Shown: in pieces, positions 40,197 through 52,351 of the stretch | Position numbering within the stretch: the stretch's first letter is position 1 | Layout: every line of letters starts with the position of its first letter | Translations under genes and position numbers: made by a program | Assembly: GCA_009739215.1 (NCBI GenBank) | Contig: VSJF01000010.1 | Location: forward strand, 1 to 64,000 | Length of the DNA: 64,000 nt | Source of the DNA: Floccularia luteovirens | Taxonomy: Eukaryota > Basidiomycota > Agaricomycetes > Agaricales > Squamanitaceae | Reading direction: 5' to 3' | The notes under the pieces: model-generated | Seen by the model: only the letters and a program-made list of their open reading frames with translations | The model's database searches: none | What the model was told of the DNA's origin: nothing

Positions 40197-42129
40197 TTAG
40201 GTGGCATGGGCATTGCCATAGCGAACATGTTGTCCGTGGTGCCCAACCATATTATGGACGCGAATACCGCTTTCGAGAGTTTCTCCCTTAAGCTTATCGC
40301 CGCCAGAAACTCTTTCGTCAAGTTCAATTCTGATACAAGCAATTAGATACTTACAGGTCTAGTTGTGCCACGACCGAATGCAGGCTCTGTGAACTAAGGC
40401 AGACAGCTTAGATTCTCGTAATAAAGTAGGAGGGTGGTTAAAATGCTTACCTCAGTCTTCATTCGTGACGTCAGCCTTCCAAAGAGAATATTAGCATCTC
40501 CATTATTGGCTGTGCCTGTGAGATTGTTCCATCCGGCGCGAGCGTTCAACCTGATGATTTGGCATTATTTAACGTCAGCACGAACGATGATCGACGCCAT
40601 GAGGACTTACGTGCATAGAAGCGAATTTGTGCAGAGCTTAGAGAGAGTCAAGTCGAAAACAAAGTTTCTATAGTTACTAGGTCAGGACTGAACCAGGGAA
40701 GTAGATTTTGGTATTCCTGACATATTTGTTTCCTGGAAGACGAAGTATCAGAAATTAATTAAAAGCTCATGTTCGAGGGTGACACTTGTAGCTTACTGGA
40801 ATGATCAGGAAAATGATGACATCCGCAAGAGCAAAAATGGTAGTAAGGGAGCCAGTCTGTACAGTCACTGAGACAAGACGTAGAAAGGTGTCAATTAGGT
40901 AGCAGGTCACAGGTGATAAAACATACATAGGATGATCCTTGTTATTTGATCGTCCGTAGACTTCATTCCTGTTTTTCGCTTGAACTTTGATACAATCATA
41001 CAATGTCAAGATCTCGCCTGAGACGAACACAAAAAAGGCTGACATACCAATGACCATGACAATGACATGGTAATAAGCACATCCGCTATTGCCGAAGAAG
41101 CCAACCATGTGACCAGTCCAGGTTCTACACGTTTCAATTGGGCCCGTTCATGGACAAAAGCTGTTAAGACAGAGACTGTGACACCACTGACTGTTTGTGA
41201 AGGGTTAATACGTGCAGTCGAACTCTAAATTAATGACATACTAATAGAGCATGTCCCAAAGAACACAATAATTAGGGGCATGACCAAAGATTCACTGACT
41301 ACCTTAATTCGCCAGGCGATAAAATATTGCACTGGAGTGGAAATCATCACCTGTGACTGCAGTATTAGACAGAAACACGTTGAGGAAAAGTTGATATATA
41401 CGGTGATAAAAGCATCTAAATATCTGTATGAGCAACTTGCAGAAACAGGGAGGTAGGTACAATATACGAGGCATACCTGGCATGAGCACTGGAAAATATC
41501 ACTATTCTCAATTTTTATCCGGGTAATCGGTGGAAGGACGTTGCTTACAGGTGGGCGTCTTGATATATGCTTGTTGTTCACCTGATAATAAGTTAGTTAA
41601 TATTCACAGTAGATAAGAGGACAATATTTCCACCAAATTTTAGAACCAAAGGCTCAAAAACCATCCCTATGTCAAGAATCGTATTACAGGTCTCAATGAT
41701 AAATAAATATAGGATCTGGATAGCGTCAGTTCCAATCATTTAGATAATTTGGGTCATGTCCTACAAAGTATCGAATCCATGTCGCATCCCTATGAAAAGT
41801 GAATAAACGTCATCGAAAGGTAGTAGATGCTTTACTTCTTGTATGTTTGATAATAAATAAAACACTGATCTCGGATTGGAGCCCGCCTAACTCAGACATG
41901 ACGGTATGACGAACCTGAATAACGCAAATCTGAACACCATGAACATAAGATCAGCTAGAAGCATTTTGTATTAATTGGCATTTTCACACGCACACCATAT
42001 AGAATTGCGTTCAAGATAACACCAATGAGCAGCGGGCCAAGCCTAAAAGAGCCCGACTTGATAACGAGGCTAATAAGCTGCAGTGGATTTGAGAACTTAC
42101 ACCAATGTCACCTCAGACGAGACTGCCAT
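40197..42129 (-). CDS. DUF6534 multi-pass membrane protein, paralog 3
   Basis: Start MAVSSEVTLV at 42129, then LGPLLIGVILNAILYG, a middle part with VEPGLVTWLASSAIADVLITMSLSWSLV-like sequence, TVQTGSLTTIFALADVIIFLIIP (about 40845-40775), and a C-terminal NARAGWNNLTGTANNGDANILFG exon, stop at 40197. Same architecture as paralogs 1 and 2. Several exons contain doubtful joins and I did not verify an unbroken frame, so the copy may be mildly damaged. It lies next to the debris of a fourth unit. Confidence 0.68.
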
Positions 42130-43498
42130 TCTTTAGGTATTGGAGGAAAAGTTTATATCTGTACCGAGCTATTGCTCACCTTTATGTCAGTTCCTCTATG
42201 CTTCCATTCCTAGATTCAATGAAATGTTGTCTCGACTGATCATATTGCTTCCAATACCGTGCCTTGATACGCACTAACCCTGCTGAAATCCTAAACCTCA
42301 CCGACAGGATAATGTCAGAGGTTGGATGGTGGGTGAAACATATCCTGGGACAGACGACTGTTGTCCCTGTGAGTTTCAAGTCTTTACAAGGAGTAATTAA
42401 CCAAGTCCAATGCATTGTGCCAAGCATCTGGCATGAGATGTTACAAAGTTCGTTCCTGGAATTGACGTTGAAACATGGAGGTATTTCAAGCTCCGACTGC
42501 TATCCTCAACCTTCCGGTCACATCGATTTGCCCATCCACTTTTCTCGGGAATCAATTATTAATCTAACGCTTTCAGGTGATTTCGTTTACCAAGGGACAA
42601 CATATAGAAATTTCCCAAATCGTATCTGAAGTCACGCTTGCAATAGCGAAGCTTATATTCCCTGAGATAACAGGGTATGTAGCTAGCTGATTTTTTTTAA
42701 AACAGGAAGTCATAAAATAAGTACTGTTTCCTTGCGATGGTTAACGGTTCCTTGAAAACTTTACTGCGGACTGCTGCGATATCACATCTAATGCATAGGT
42801 TATGATTGCAGCATACTAGGCATGTGGAACAATCAAAGTTCGTAGGAAAGTGACATCAAGTGACAAGGAGTAAATAGGGTGAATCTATCCATAGGGAAAG
42901 CTGAGTAAACATTTCTTTATATGGAATATATGCCCCACAACTGTTCTTGTCAAAACAATTTGACCTGGTAACTTTATGCCTGAAACCACCCTTGTGACAA
43001 CCAGAGCAAAAAACAAACAATGCAACAACTCACACACCATGCTAAGTGTAAGTAGGTTTTATAGTATCCTAAAGGTGAGCTTTAGAGTACCTTGGGAATC
43101 CGTGCAATAGGAGCTGATATATACTGGGTGATCAAGATATCAGTCAGTAATAGTTCAGATTCTCCTTCTCATATTTTCAACGTGGAGGGAAGCATTTGTT
43201 GATGCTCATCACTATAAATGGAACACTTGGAACATCCGAATCTGCGGAGAATTGATTAGATCTACCATATGTGGTGAAATATAGATGGCGTCAGTTCAAA
43301 CATCAAGAATTTACTGATGGTCAAACTAGCTTTTACTCACAACTTACACCCTTATTAGACATTCGTATGTAAGGGAGTCTTCTTTAGATGTCCGCGAGAA
43401 ACATTGTCCGAAAGCCGTGGTGCCTGTCCTGTTTGTATATCTAGTCACAGGAAAATTCTCCTGATTTCGCTCTTGGGTCTACCTTTCTATCTTCCAAT
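42130..43498. other. 5' flank of DUF6534 paralog 3 and promoter side of MFS 2
   Basis: 42180-42400 repeats flanking sequence of the other DUF6534 genes (CTTCCATTCCTAGATTCAATGAAATGTTGTCTCGACTGATC; CAGAGGTTGGATGGTGGGTGAA). The 121-codon ORF at 42264-42629 spans this repeat and is not conserved in the sister flanks, so it is not called. 42640-43498 has no recognisable feature. Confidence 0.4.
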
Positions 43499-46130
43499 AT
43501 GTCATCGGAAAAGGTCAATGAAAAGCAGGATATTGACTCCTCCATAACTAGCAATCACCTTGATTCCTCTTCCGAAGTCGATCTCTATTCATTACATGAG
43601 CAATGGGCTGGTCGTTTGATTATAGACCCCGAGTATGTCCTTGTTTTTCCATTTCAGATTAACAACTATTATTCACTGCCACAATTACCTATAGAGAGGC
43701 CAAAGTGGAACTAGGAGAAGCAGTTGCAGCAAGACTTAAGCTATCAGCCGATGGGACAAAAGTACTTTGGCCACAGCCAACCGACTCTGCTTTGGACCCA
43801 CAGAACTGGAGCGAACGCCGCAAGACAGTCCTGCTCGTTATCATGACGCTCGCAGCTATAGTCCCGGATTTCGATTCTGGAATTGGTAAGCAAAAGCCCA
43901 TGGGACCTTCTTTGAGCTCAGAGATGATAATGCCGCTGTCCCTCTCGTTCCCAGGAATTCCGTCTATCTTCGCTCTGGCCAAACAATTCAACACTACGAG
44001 TGGGGAGATAAATAACCTGACATCGAAGTGCGCTTTTTCTACCTCTTCATGTACGGACATTGCTCATATACGGTACATTAGCTGGAGTATCTTCCTCATA
44101 GGTATGATCACGATAACCAACGCTTTAAATACGTCTGACGGAGGATAAATCAGGATGGGGTGGTATATTTGCGGTTATGCTGATTAGACGTCTAGGTCGC
44201 CTTCCCGTTTTATTCTGGTCACAGGCATGTACCAATTCGATGCTTCTAATCGTTGTAATATCACACTGACAACGTATTGAAGTTGTTAGCATTGGCATTC
44301 ATGGTAGGATGCACGTTTGCTCCTAATCTCAAGACATTTGCAGGTATGTAGATTTCTCATTTAGGATGAATACGCTAACATAAAAGTGGTAGCAATGCGA
44401 TGCTTAACTGGGTTCTTTGGGTAACTACATTTACCATCTAATTCAGTGAATCTGAAATTTACACCCTCGCCATTTCTACTTAGAACTGCACCTCAAGTTA
44501 CGGTATGTTCCGGTACTTTGTTGCCGCTACAGGGTCTAATTCATCATTAGGGTCTTTATGTTGTCACAGATCTCTATCCATTCCACCTCAAAGCACGAAA
44601 GGTTTGTTCACTATGTTTTCAATGTGATTTAGCCTCATAGATTGATTTTTCCAGCTTAACATCTGGTCGCTAGGTTTCATCATTTCGCCCTTCTTATCTG
44701 CATTTTTCCTTGGGTTCCTTGTCGCAAGAGCCTCTTGGAGATGGGCATACGGAATTGGTTCCATGTACTCGGCAGTTGTGGTCTTGCTGATCGTCTTCTT
44801 CATGGAAGAAACGTAAGATTAATTCGTTCATCGTGACTTTCAATAATCACTAAACCTCTATTAATTATTTCTCTAGCCTCTATGACCGTACAGTCAAACC
44901 AATTCCTTTGCCCCCTACGACAGGCCTACGATATAGAATTGAAACTCTCATCGGCATCACTGGAGTAAAGATGCAAAAACATCGTGTCTCCTGGTCCGAG
45001 TCTATTCTGACTCCTATAAATCTCATTTGGAGGCCACATTTGTTTATGATCTTGCTATTCGAAGTATGTGGATGCATGTTTTGACTCTTGAATCTTGAAT
45101 TCTGATGTTATTTTCCAGGGCGCATTATTCGGATTTTCGATTGGTCTTGGTGTAAGCATCTCAAAGCCTTGCTTATCTCGTACCTTAGATCTCAGAACAT
45201 TATTAGGTTACTCTTCAAGTCTTCCTTGGTTCTCCCCCTCCTTTTGGCTATGGTTTTGGTCCGTTTGCTATTGCTGGAGGATACGCAACACCTATGGTGA
45301 GTGAGCTATTGTTCATTATCTAGTTGTAGATATTTATCAGACCTCTTCCAACTTTCCAGGTCGGCGTACTGCTCGGCGAGTTCTTTGGGAGATACGTAAA
45401 CGATTGGATCATGAACGTTAGTATTCGACGGAATACAGGCGTCTTCGAACCTGAAAGTCGTCTATGGTGAGTGAAATATCTTTCTTCGTCCACATAAAAT
45501 TCATTATGAATCGATCAGGGCCTGCTACATTGCTATTCCGTTATATGTGTGCGGCTTCGTTGTCATCGGAGCATCGTTCCAGAACCACTTAACTATCGGC
45601 GCCGTGATCATTGGCTGGGGAATTCAGTCATTCGCTATGATGGTTAACACGGTCGCTGTTTATGCCTACTGTAATGATGCGTTCCCCAAAAATCCGGTAT
45701 GAAAATATTCACTAACAACTATGAAAATAAAATAAACTTATGTTCTGATTACAGGGAGAGATCAGTGCATTGGTTAATTTTGCACGAATTGTTGGTGGTA
45801 TGGGCGCTTCCTTATATTTGAGAGCTTACACTGCAACCATCTGAAACAATTTATAGGCTTCTCTGTCGCTTATTTCCAGGTTCCATGGGCCCTCAAACAC
45901 GGTGCCATCCAAACACTTGGTTGTGAGGCCGCGTGAGTGTCATGTTGTGCACATCTGAGCCATGTTCTGATCGTTCTCTCAGAATCGTGTCAGGCCTGTT
46001 TTTATTGTTCGTCCCCTTTTTGCAATTGAAAGGAAGATATTTGCGAGTGAGTGATTTTCTATATTTCTACACGCACCTCGTTTCACAATGGCACTTATAA
46101 ACTCTCCAGGGAAAATACACTACACGTTAG
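43499..46130 (+). CDS. Major facilitator superfamily transporter 2
   Basis: Start MSSEKVNEKQD with a hydrophilic N-terminus of about 100 residues. Then come DPQNWSERRKTVLLVIMTLAAIVPDFDSG and GIPSIFALAKQFNTTSGEINNLTS, typical of the fungal MFS group with an N-W-S motif before helix 1. GGIFAVMLIRRLGRLPVLFWSQ is the helix 2-3 loop. Later exons give FIISPFLSAFFLGFLVARASWRWAYGIG, YDRTVKPIPLPP in the central loop, FGFSIGLGV, LYVCGFVVIGASFQNHLTIGAVIIGWGIQSF, VNFARIVGG and FLLFVPFLQLKGRYLR/GKYTTR. It ends with TAG at 46128. More than ten short introns. Substrate unknown. Confidence 0.8.
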
Positions 46131-46805
46131 ATATATAATACATTTGTGGCGTTTCACGCAGCTCGTTTTTGATCAATATTTTGTGGGAATTCCAATTGTT
46201 TTTTTAACCATGCAAAAGCAGCAGAATAATTCCCTTCTGTTTTTCGGAACGTCTACATATGGGGAGTGATATTATGTTAAATTACAATTTAATTCGTCTT
46301 CTGTTCAAGTACTTACTATCCCACCGCTATGCTTCCGTTTCCAGTTACAGATATGTTACGTCAATTGATAATAAATTCCGACGAGCCCGCAACGCAAAAT
46401 GATCTCACGGATGCTTCAACCCTTGTTATTGGTCTCTTAAATATCCAATTTAATCCCGGAGATATCGAAGTCATGCGCGCGGGTTAATCATCGAATGCTC
46501 CCACCGTGCCTGGGTGTAGAAGATGTTTCAGAAAGTGATACCAATAATGGGACATGTGGAAACAAATTCCCTTCGAGTTGACCCTAGTGAAATTATGAGC
46601 AGCCAGCACTTTTGTCCCCGCCAGTCTCTTGTCCTTGCGGAAGAAAAGCAAATGTATATTCATTATGAAAGTCGACCCAAAATTCGAAAACACTGGGCAG
46701 ATGAGCTCTAAGTAAATACTTTTCCCAACAAGATGTTAATCAATTACCCACCACCTTCCCTATATAAACCCATCCAAAACCTCCTAATACCATTCCATTA
46801 CCACA
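46131..46805. promoter_or_regulatory. Upstream region of the aldehyde dehydrogenase
   Basis: 675 bp without a gene. The sequence CCGCTATGCTTCCGTTTCCAGTTACAGATATGTTACGTC (46322-46360) faintly resembles the DUF6534 5' flank, which may mark the right limit of the duplicated region. A TATA-like CCCTATATAAACCC lies at 46758-46771, about 40 bp before the ALDH start, and is the best promoter element seen. Confidence 0.45.
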
Positions 46806-48876
46806 ATGACGGACAACGGCTACGTAGCTTTCTCCGACATACCAATCGTAAGTTCCGCTTGCTGAAGTCCTTCAATATCTTCTCCCTTGAATTCTCATCT
46901 TTCTTCCCACAGATCCACGAAAACTTGCGCCAGACATTCCGTTCAGGAATCACTAAGCCCATTGCATGGCGCCGCCAGCAACTCCTTAACCTCGTCCGCT
47001 TTGCCAAAGAAAATGCCGACGCCCTCGCAGAATGTCTTCACCTCGATCTCGGAAAGCCGAAGCAGGAGGTCATGATGTCCGAAGTCGGACCTATTTTCGA
47101 GAGAAGTCTTATCGCTGCAGAAAAGGTGGAGGAGTGGGCTAAACCTGAGAAGATCCCCGCGCAGGAATGGCAGAAGGGGTGGAATCCGAGGGTAGAAAAG
47201 CACCCTAAAGGCGTAGTATTGATTATTAGGTGGGTGTATTACTGATTTGTTATTGAAATTCACGCAGTGATTCACGTAATTTGCTCTTGATGCAAACTAG
47301 CCCATGGAACTACCCTATGATGCTTAGCTTGCAGCCTCTCTCTGGCGCGATAGCAGCAGGTTGTTGCGCACTCATTAAACCATCTGAAATCGCGCCCCAC
47401 TATGCGACCTTCTTAGCAAACAACTTGCACAAGTACGTGGATCCAAATGCCTACCGTGTTGCTCTTGGAGCAGTCCCGGAGATTACCAAGATTCTAGAGT
47501 TGAAATGTAAGCGAATATTTTCTTCTAGTTTTATTTCTTATGCTAACATTTTCCGCCTTAACCTCTTCTCTGGAAACAATATAATCTCTTCTTCACCTTT
47601 ATCACTCACAAAGGGGATCATATCTTCTACACAGGAAACGGGCGCGTCGCACGCGTCATCTCAGCGGCAGCAGCCAAGCACCTCACTCCGCTCACCCTCG
47701 AGCTCGGAGGAAAATCCCCCGTCTTCATTGACTCCACCGCTGACATATCTATCTCCGCAAAGCGTATCCTATGGGGCAAAATAAACAACAGCGGTCAGAT
47801 CTGCGTCTCCCCAGACTACATCCTCGCGGAGAAATCGATCATCCCTGCCCTGGTTGAGGCTTTAAAGAAACATTATAAGGCGTTCTATCCCGACGGTGCT
47901 CTGGCCTCGGGTTCTTTCGGTCGGATTGTGTCTGAACTCCACTTTGAGAGGCTCAAGAATGTACTTGGGAAGACGAAAGGCAAGATCGTATTCGGTGGAA
48001 AGTGGGAAACAGAGCCTGGTAAACGCGGATTTGAGCCAACAGTTGTCGTTGACGTGAAGCCAGGAGATGCTTTGCTCGAAGAGTACGTATTTCGTATTCT
48101 TTTCCCGGGGTGATTATTTACTTGTCGAGATAGAGAGCTCTTTGGGCCAATCTTACCTATCGTTGCCGTAGAGAACACTGACGAAGCTATCAACTATGTT
48201 AATACCCGGCAAGTGGATGAAGATGTTTTCCAGGTGTTTATCTGATCTTCCTCCCTTACTCGCTTAGTGATCATCCACTGGTCTTGTACATATTCTCCAA
48301 AGATGAAAATACCAAGAAAAAGAGTAAGTAATCTAGTTAGTTAATGGTCTCGCAGATGACAGATCGGTTACACCTAGTAATCGCCAACACCACAAGCGGA
48401 AATGTCTCTATTGGAGATACTTTTACGATAGTTTCAAGTAAGTCATTTGAGCTTTTTAAATCCCCCGAACCTTTACTATCTTCTCCGTGCACTTAAATCC
48501 ATCTTCAATTCACGAATGATGTTGACCTTCCTTTTCTTTTTCTTCTAGTCAACGAATTGCCATTCGGAGGTGTAGGCGAATCAGGTCGTACGTTCTGTCT
48601 CACTCTTTCTCCTTTCAATCATGGTCCCTAAATCACGCCACCTCTAGACGGCCGCCAATTCCTCCAACATAGCTTTGGAAACTTCACATATGAGAGAGGC
48701 GTAATTGATACTCCATTTGGGTGCGTTGTTCCACATCCTATTTCGTTCAAGAACTAGCTAATCGGAAAACCTTTTATAGGGAAGAGCCAGCTTTCGCCGC
48801 TCGTTACCCGCCGTACACCAAGGAATCACTCGAATCCTTCTCTAGTATACTCAAAACACCGATACCAAAATTGTAA
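46806..48876 (+). CDS. Aldehyde dehydrogenase, class 3 / fatty-aldehyde type
   Basis: NAD(P)-dependent oxidation of aldehydes to acids. Start [14 protein letters not shown], 40 bp after a TATA-like box. Motifs in order: [42 protein letters not shown] (cofactor-binding), [35 protein letters not shown] (catalytic Glu), [14 protein letters not shown] (catalytic Cys), [36 protein letters not shown], and a C-terminal [11 protein letters not shown] ending IPKL. One intron (48209-48267) has a GC donor, required to join CG|T GAT CAT into RDHPL. Length is about 540 residues, normal for the family. All key residues are present. It could be a general lipid enzyme rather than part of a pathway with its neighbours. 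Confidence 0.88.
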
Positions 48877-49423
48877 ACTATGTAGGCAGACGAATTGTGA
48901 TGGGCCTCAGTACGATTTTCTATGTATCTGACGAAGTGGAAAGATTGGAGTCTGTATATATATACTAAATTCACCAATGCAATCTGTATCGACATTATGC
49001 CTCCAATATTCACTTGCACTTTCTCGTATCATCCTGTACACTCAAGCGAATAAAGATGGAAAAGGGCTATGCTGAGCCATGCTAACTTAGTCGAGACAAA
49101 AAAATTCAGACTCAGGCTTCACCCTTTTTTGTCCTTCAATGTTAGTGTATCTAAACCTCCTCTAACTCGCAGATTAGAGTTCCAACAGTTGGAATCTCTG
49201 CCATAGCAGCGTCGGTATATTTTCTGGTGGTTAATCCTGTCATTGTTATGGGTGTTTTTCCGGCAAGAAGCCAAGCCGTCACAATCATGCTAAAGCCATG
49301 GTGAGACTCCGCTGAGAGGACAAGGCAACAAATGGCTAGGGCTACATGCTGACTTCTAAAATCTCTCGGTGACTTTCCAATACCCTCAATTTGATAGTGA
49401 GGCTCGGTTATGATAGTATAATC
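48877..49423. other. Convergent 3' intergenic region
   Basis: 547 bp lie between the ALDH (+) and tRNA ligase (-) stop codons. The ORF at 48804-49019 (-) is a shadow of the ALDH end. No terminator motif beyond AT-rich stretches was seen. Confidence 0.4.
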
Positions 49424-52095
49424 CTATGCCCTCATAGCTTTTAATCTTCCGTAAACAACTGGCACATCCAGCTCTACAGAATGAATTCCGGCCTTGTTTC
49501 CTTTGCGCCATTCTTCAACCAGATTTTTTGCCTCGATTGGCATAATACCTTCTTCCTTAGTCCCAACCGTAATATGTAACCGCCTCCTTATATGTTCTAG
49601 CAGTTGTGAAATGAATTCTTGGCCAATCTGGTTATTACCTTCAACGGGTTCTCTGTTCTCCTTCCCACCTTCATCATTGTTTGCTGCATCTGGACTGGCG
49701 CTTTTCTCAACACCGAGGTCCTCTACCGTTACAGCCATTACTCTCTCATTCCACACCAAACTTCCTAGTTTCGCGCAGAATAGAGGTGGTATTGCCGCCA
49801 TACATAGCCCTTGGCATTGCTCCCATAACAGTGGTTGACTGCTTTGCTCTTTAGAATGGACGATTGTTACATGTGGTCGTCGCGCAATTCGATCACCGGT
49901 CTTGAGAGCTGTCCATAACGCGGATCCCTCCTTAGGTATGCGCTCTTCCAACACACTGCAAAGGTCGATTTCTGGAAGAATCGCGTAGTACCTGGCGTCT
50001 GGGATTTTCTCCTTCTTTGGAAGAACCCCTTTCGTCAGTTTCGGTGAGTATGCCTCTACTGCGTTCAACGCTGCACGTATTACGTCGTTTTCTGGATACG
50101 GGAGTCCAAGAATGCGCACACAGCCATCTACGGCGCGTCTAACGGTTTCCCCAAGTGTCTCTTCCAATTGCATCTCCACTACAGCATCGACCTCATCCCA
50201 AGACTCTCCGGTCAACACAGACAGTGCTTCTGCTTGGCTGATGAACATCCAGACGAGATCCTCATGTCTGCGGCTTTCCTTGTCCCCGTGTAGTTTTTGA
50301 TGGTTTGAACCGCGTTGAAGGATACGGTCCGAGCATATACGATGAATGGTTGCAGGTGAAGGATCGAGCGCCCAATTAAGCGCGAGCAATCGAACAGGCG
50401 GAGTCATTTTTGAGGTCGCATCGCGGAGCGCTTCTCGGTGCTGCCGAAGGTGGTTGTTTCTAGCATACAGAAGGTTGCGTATCTGTTTGATTGCCACCAG
50501 AGCGAGAACTCACTTGTCCGCAATTACAACATCATGATCTTTCAGTAGAGCCATCACGTTTTTTATGAAGGTATTCGCCGCCTTTTTTCCGGGAACATCG
50601 TCACTTTGGGTGTGTGCGAAGCCGAAGATATGTGCAAGCGCAATGGATACAGACGTTTTGCCTAGAAACAGAATAGTCAGGATGATTGGAATGCTAGATT
50701 GATTTGATCATAACAGACCAGATCCAGGTATAGCCACCGGGACGATTATAGTTTTGCCGAATTTCTTGTTACCCTTGTATTCTGCGACAGTATCATCTGA
50801 TTCGTCCTTTGTTACTTTAAGTTGAGATTTCCCTTGTTCCGACTGAAGCCATTCCAAGAACCGTTCGCGAACTGCAATGATACCTTTTCCGTGTGTGTAT
50901 TCTGCAAACTGGGACCTATCACGCTTGATTTCTTGGATAACCCAATTTACGTATAGCTTTGTCTCTTTACGTTTCATTTTTTGTTTTGGTAGAGAAGATG
51001 CATTTAAGCCTTTTGAAAGTAGCATTTTTGTGACTTCTCGCCAATCGCGATACATGAGATATGGCTCGTCAAACTTGATTTTGAAGAAGAGAGTTGACCC
51101 CGGGGGATATGGTGATGCCACTGTCTTGCCTCCTAAGGGTTGCCCAACGTGTGTGCGGACCACAAAGCCCTCTACGGGTTCGCCATTCCACTCCCCTTGT
51201 TCCGCGATCCGTGAAGTGAATTCTCTGACATCATTGATATTATCCAAAACAACTGTTGGTGTTTTGATGAATCCCCACTCGTCTGCGAAGGCATCCACTT
51301 CGTTGTGAGGTAAAGTCTTAAACTCTTTCGTGCAAGTGTTGATACCGTGTAGATGAAGGCCAGTTTTCTCTGGTGAATATTTGAGGACATGTTCTTCGAA
51401 AGAGTCATCGCAAAGCTATACTGAATGAGTCTGTGATATATTAATAATAGCCCCAGTGAATGTTACACACCTCTGCTACGGCAGTCCAATTATTGTCCCA
51501 CAAAGTGGCAGCGAGCTCCGCCTCTGAACGATCCTTCCTTTCCAAATACCGTCGCAACCACATCTCTCCTGCCTGTGCATGGCTCATTTCTGATCCGTCG
51601 ACTCCTCCTATAGAATGTTTTGATGTTATCAGGAGCTTGTCGCGAGTCAAGGCTGCTATGAATATAATACATCCATTGGATTTGAGAGAAAGGACGTATG
51701 GTGGTGTAGTGCGTGCTTCCAAGGATTCCCACTATGAATGTTCAAGGGATCAGAAGGCTAAGCGAGGAATTGATGCGACTTACGCTAGTCCAAGGCACTT
51801 CCGAGATATTGAAAAACTTGTCATATCCACGCGCTACTATGCGATGTTTTGTACCCAGTTTATCTTCCCCATCTGTATTTTGGAATTTCGATGAAAAGAG
51901 ACCTCTAGCAAGGGTCGGAAATGGGGAGGGGATATCGTAGTATTTATATTCATTCATCTTCCAGCTACGTACGATAATGTTTGGATCTGCAGGCGCTGCA
52001 TATTCTGATGATCTAACGAGCTTTGGAGACGATTTGGAAAGTCTGAAGAGATCATCGATGAGCTTTGAATCTTTTTCAGAGAATGTGGATGCCAT
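49424..52095 (-). CDS. TRL1: tRNA ligase (fungal Trl1-type, tripartite)
   Basis: Essential fungal enzyme that heals and seals tRNA exons and HAC1-type mRNA halves. Start MASTFSEKDSKL at 52095. The N-terminal adenylyltransferase part has ARGYDKFFNISEVPWT (nucleotidyl lysine motif KFFN), then EVEGFVVRTHV-like EPVEGFVVRT, and STLFFKIKFDEPYLMYRDWRE. A polynucleotide-kinase P-loop IPGSG/GKTSVSIALAH is split by an intron near 50660-50715. It continues with VVIADK and LLALNWALDP. The C-terminal cyclic phosphodiesterase domain shows the two H-x-T motifs HVTIVHS and LHITVGT. The frame ends GRLKAMRA. All three domains are present and intact. It marks the start of conserved housekeeping DNA in the window. 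Confidence 0.9.
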
Positions 52096-52351
52096 TGCGT
52101 TCACTGGTGAGTGATTGCGATTATAAAAATGTACCAGTGTCAACCACGATCGCGAACACCAGTTGAAGCGATACTGCAGAGAAATTTTGAGCTGGAACAC
52201 TTAACGATGACAAGAATGTGGTGGGGGTGTGTTTTCGTGATTCATTTGTAACCCTACTTATGACTCAATGTTCAATATTCAAATATTCAGGGTTGACTCT
52301 GTTCTATCGAAATATATATAAGTACATGTTTTGTTTTTGTATTCTATGTGC

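Noticed and set aside
42264..42629. 121-codon ORF upstream of DUF6534 paralog 3
   Set aside because: It spans a duplicated flank, and the sister flanks near 15100 and 38400 do not keep the frame, so selection on a protein is unlikely.
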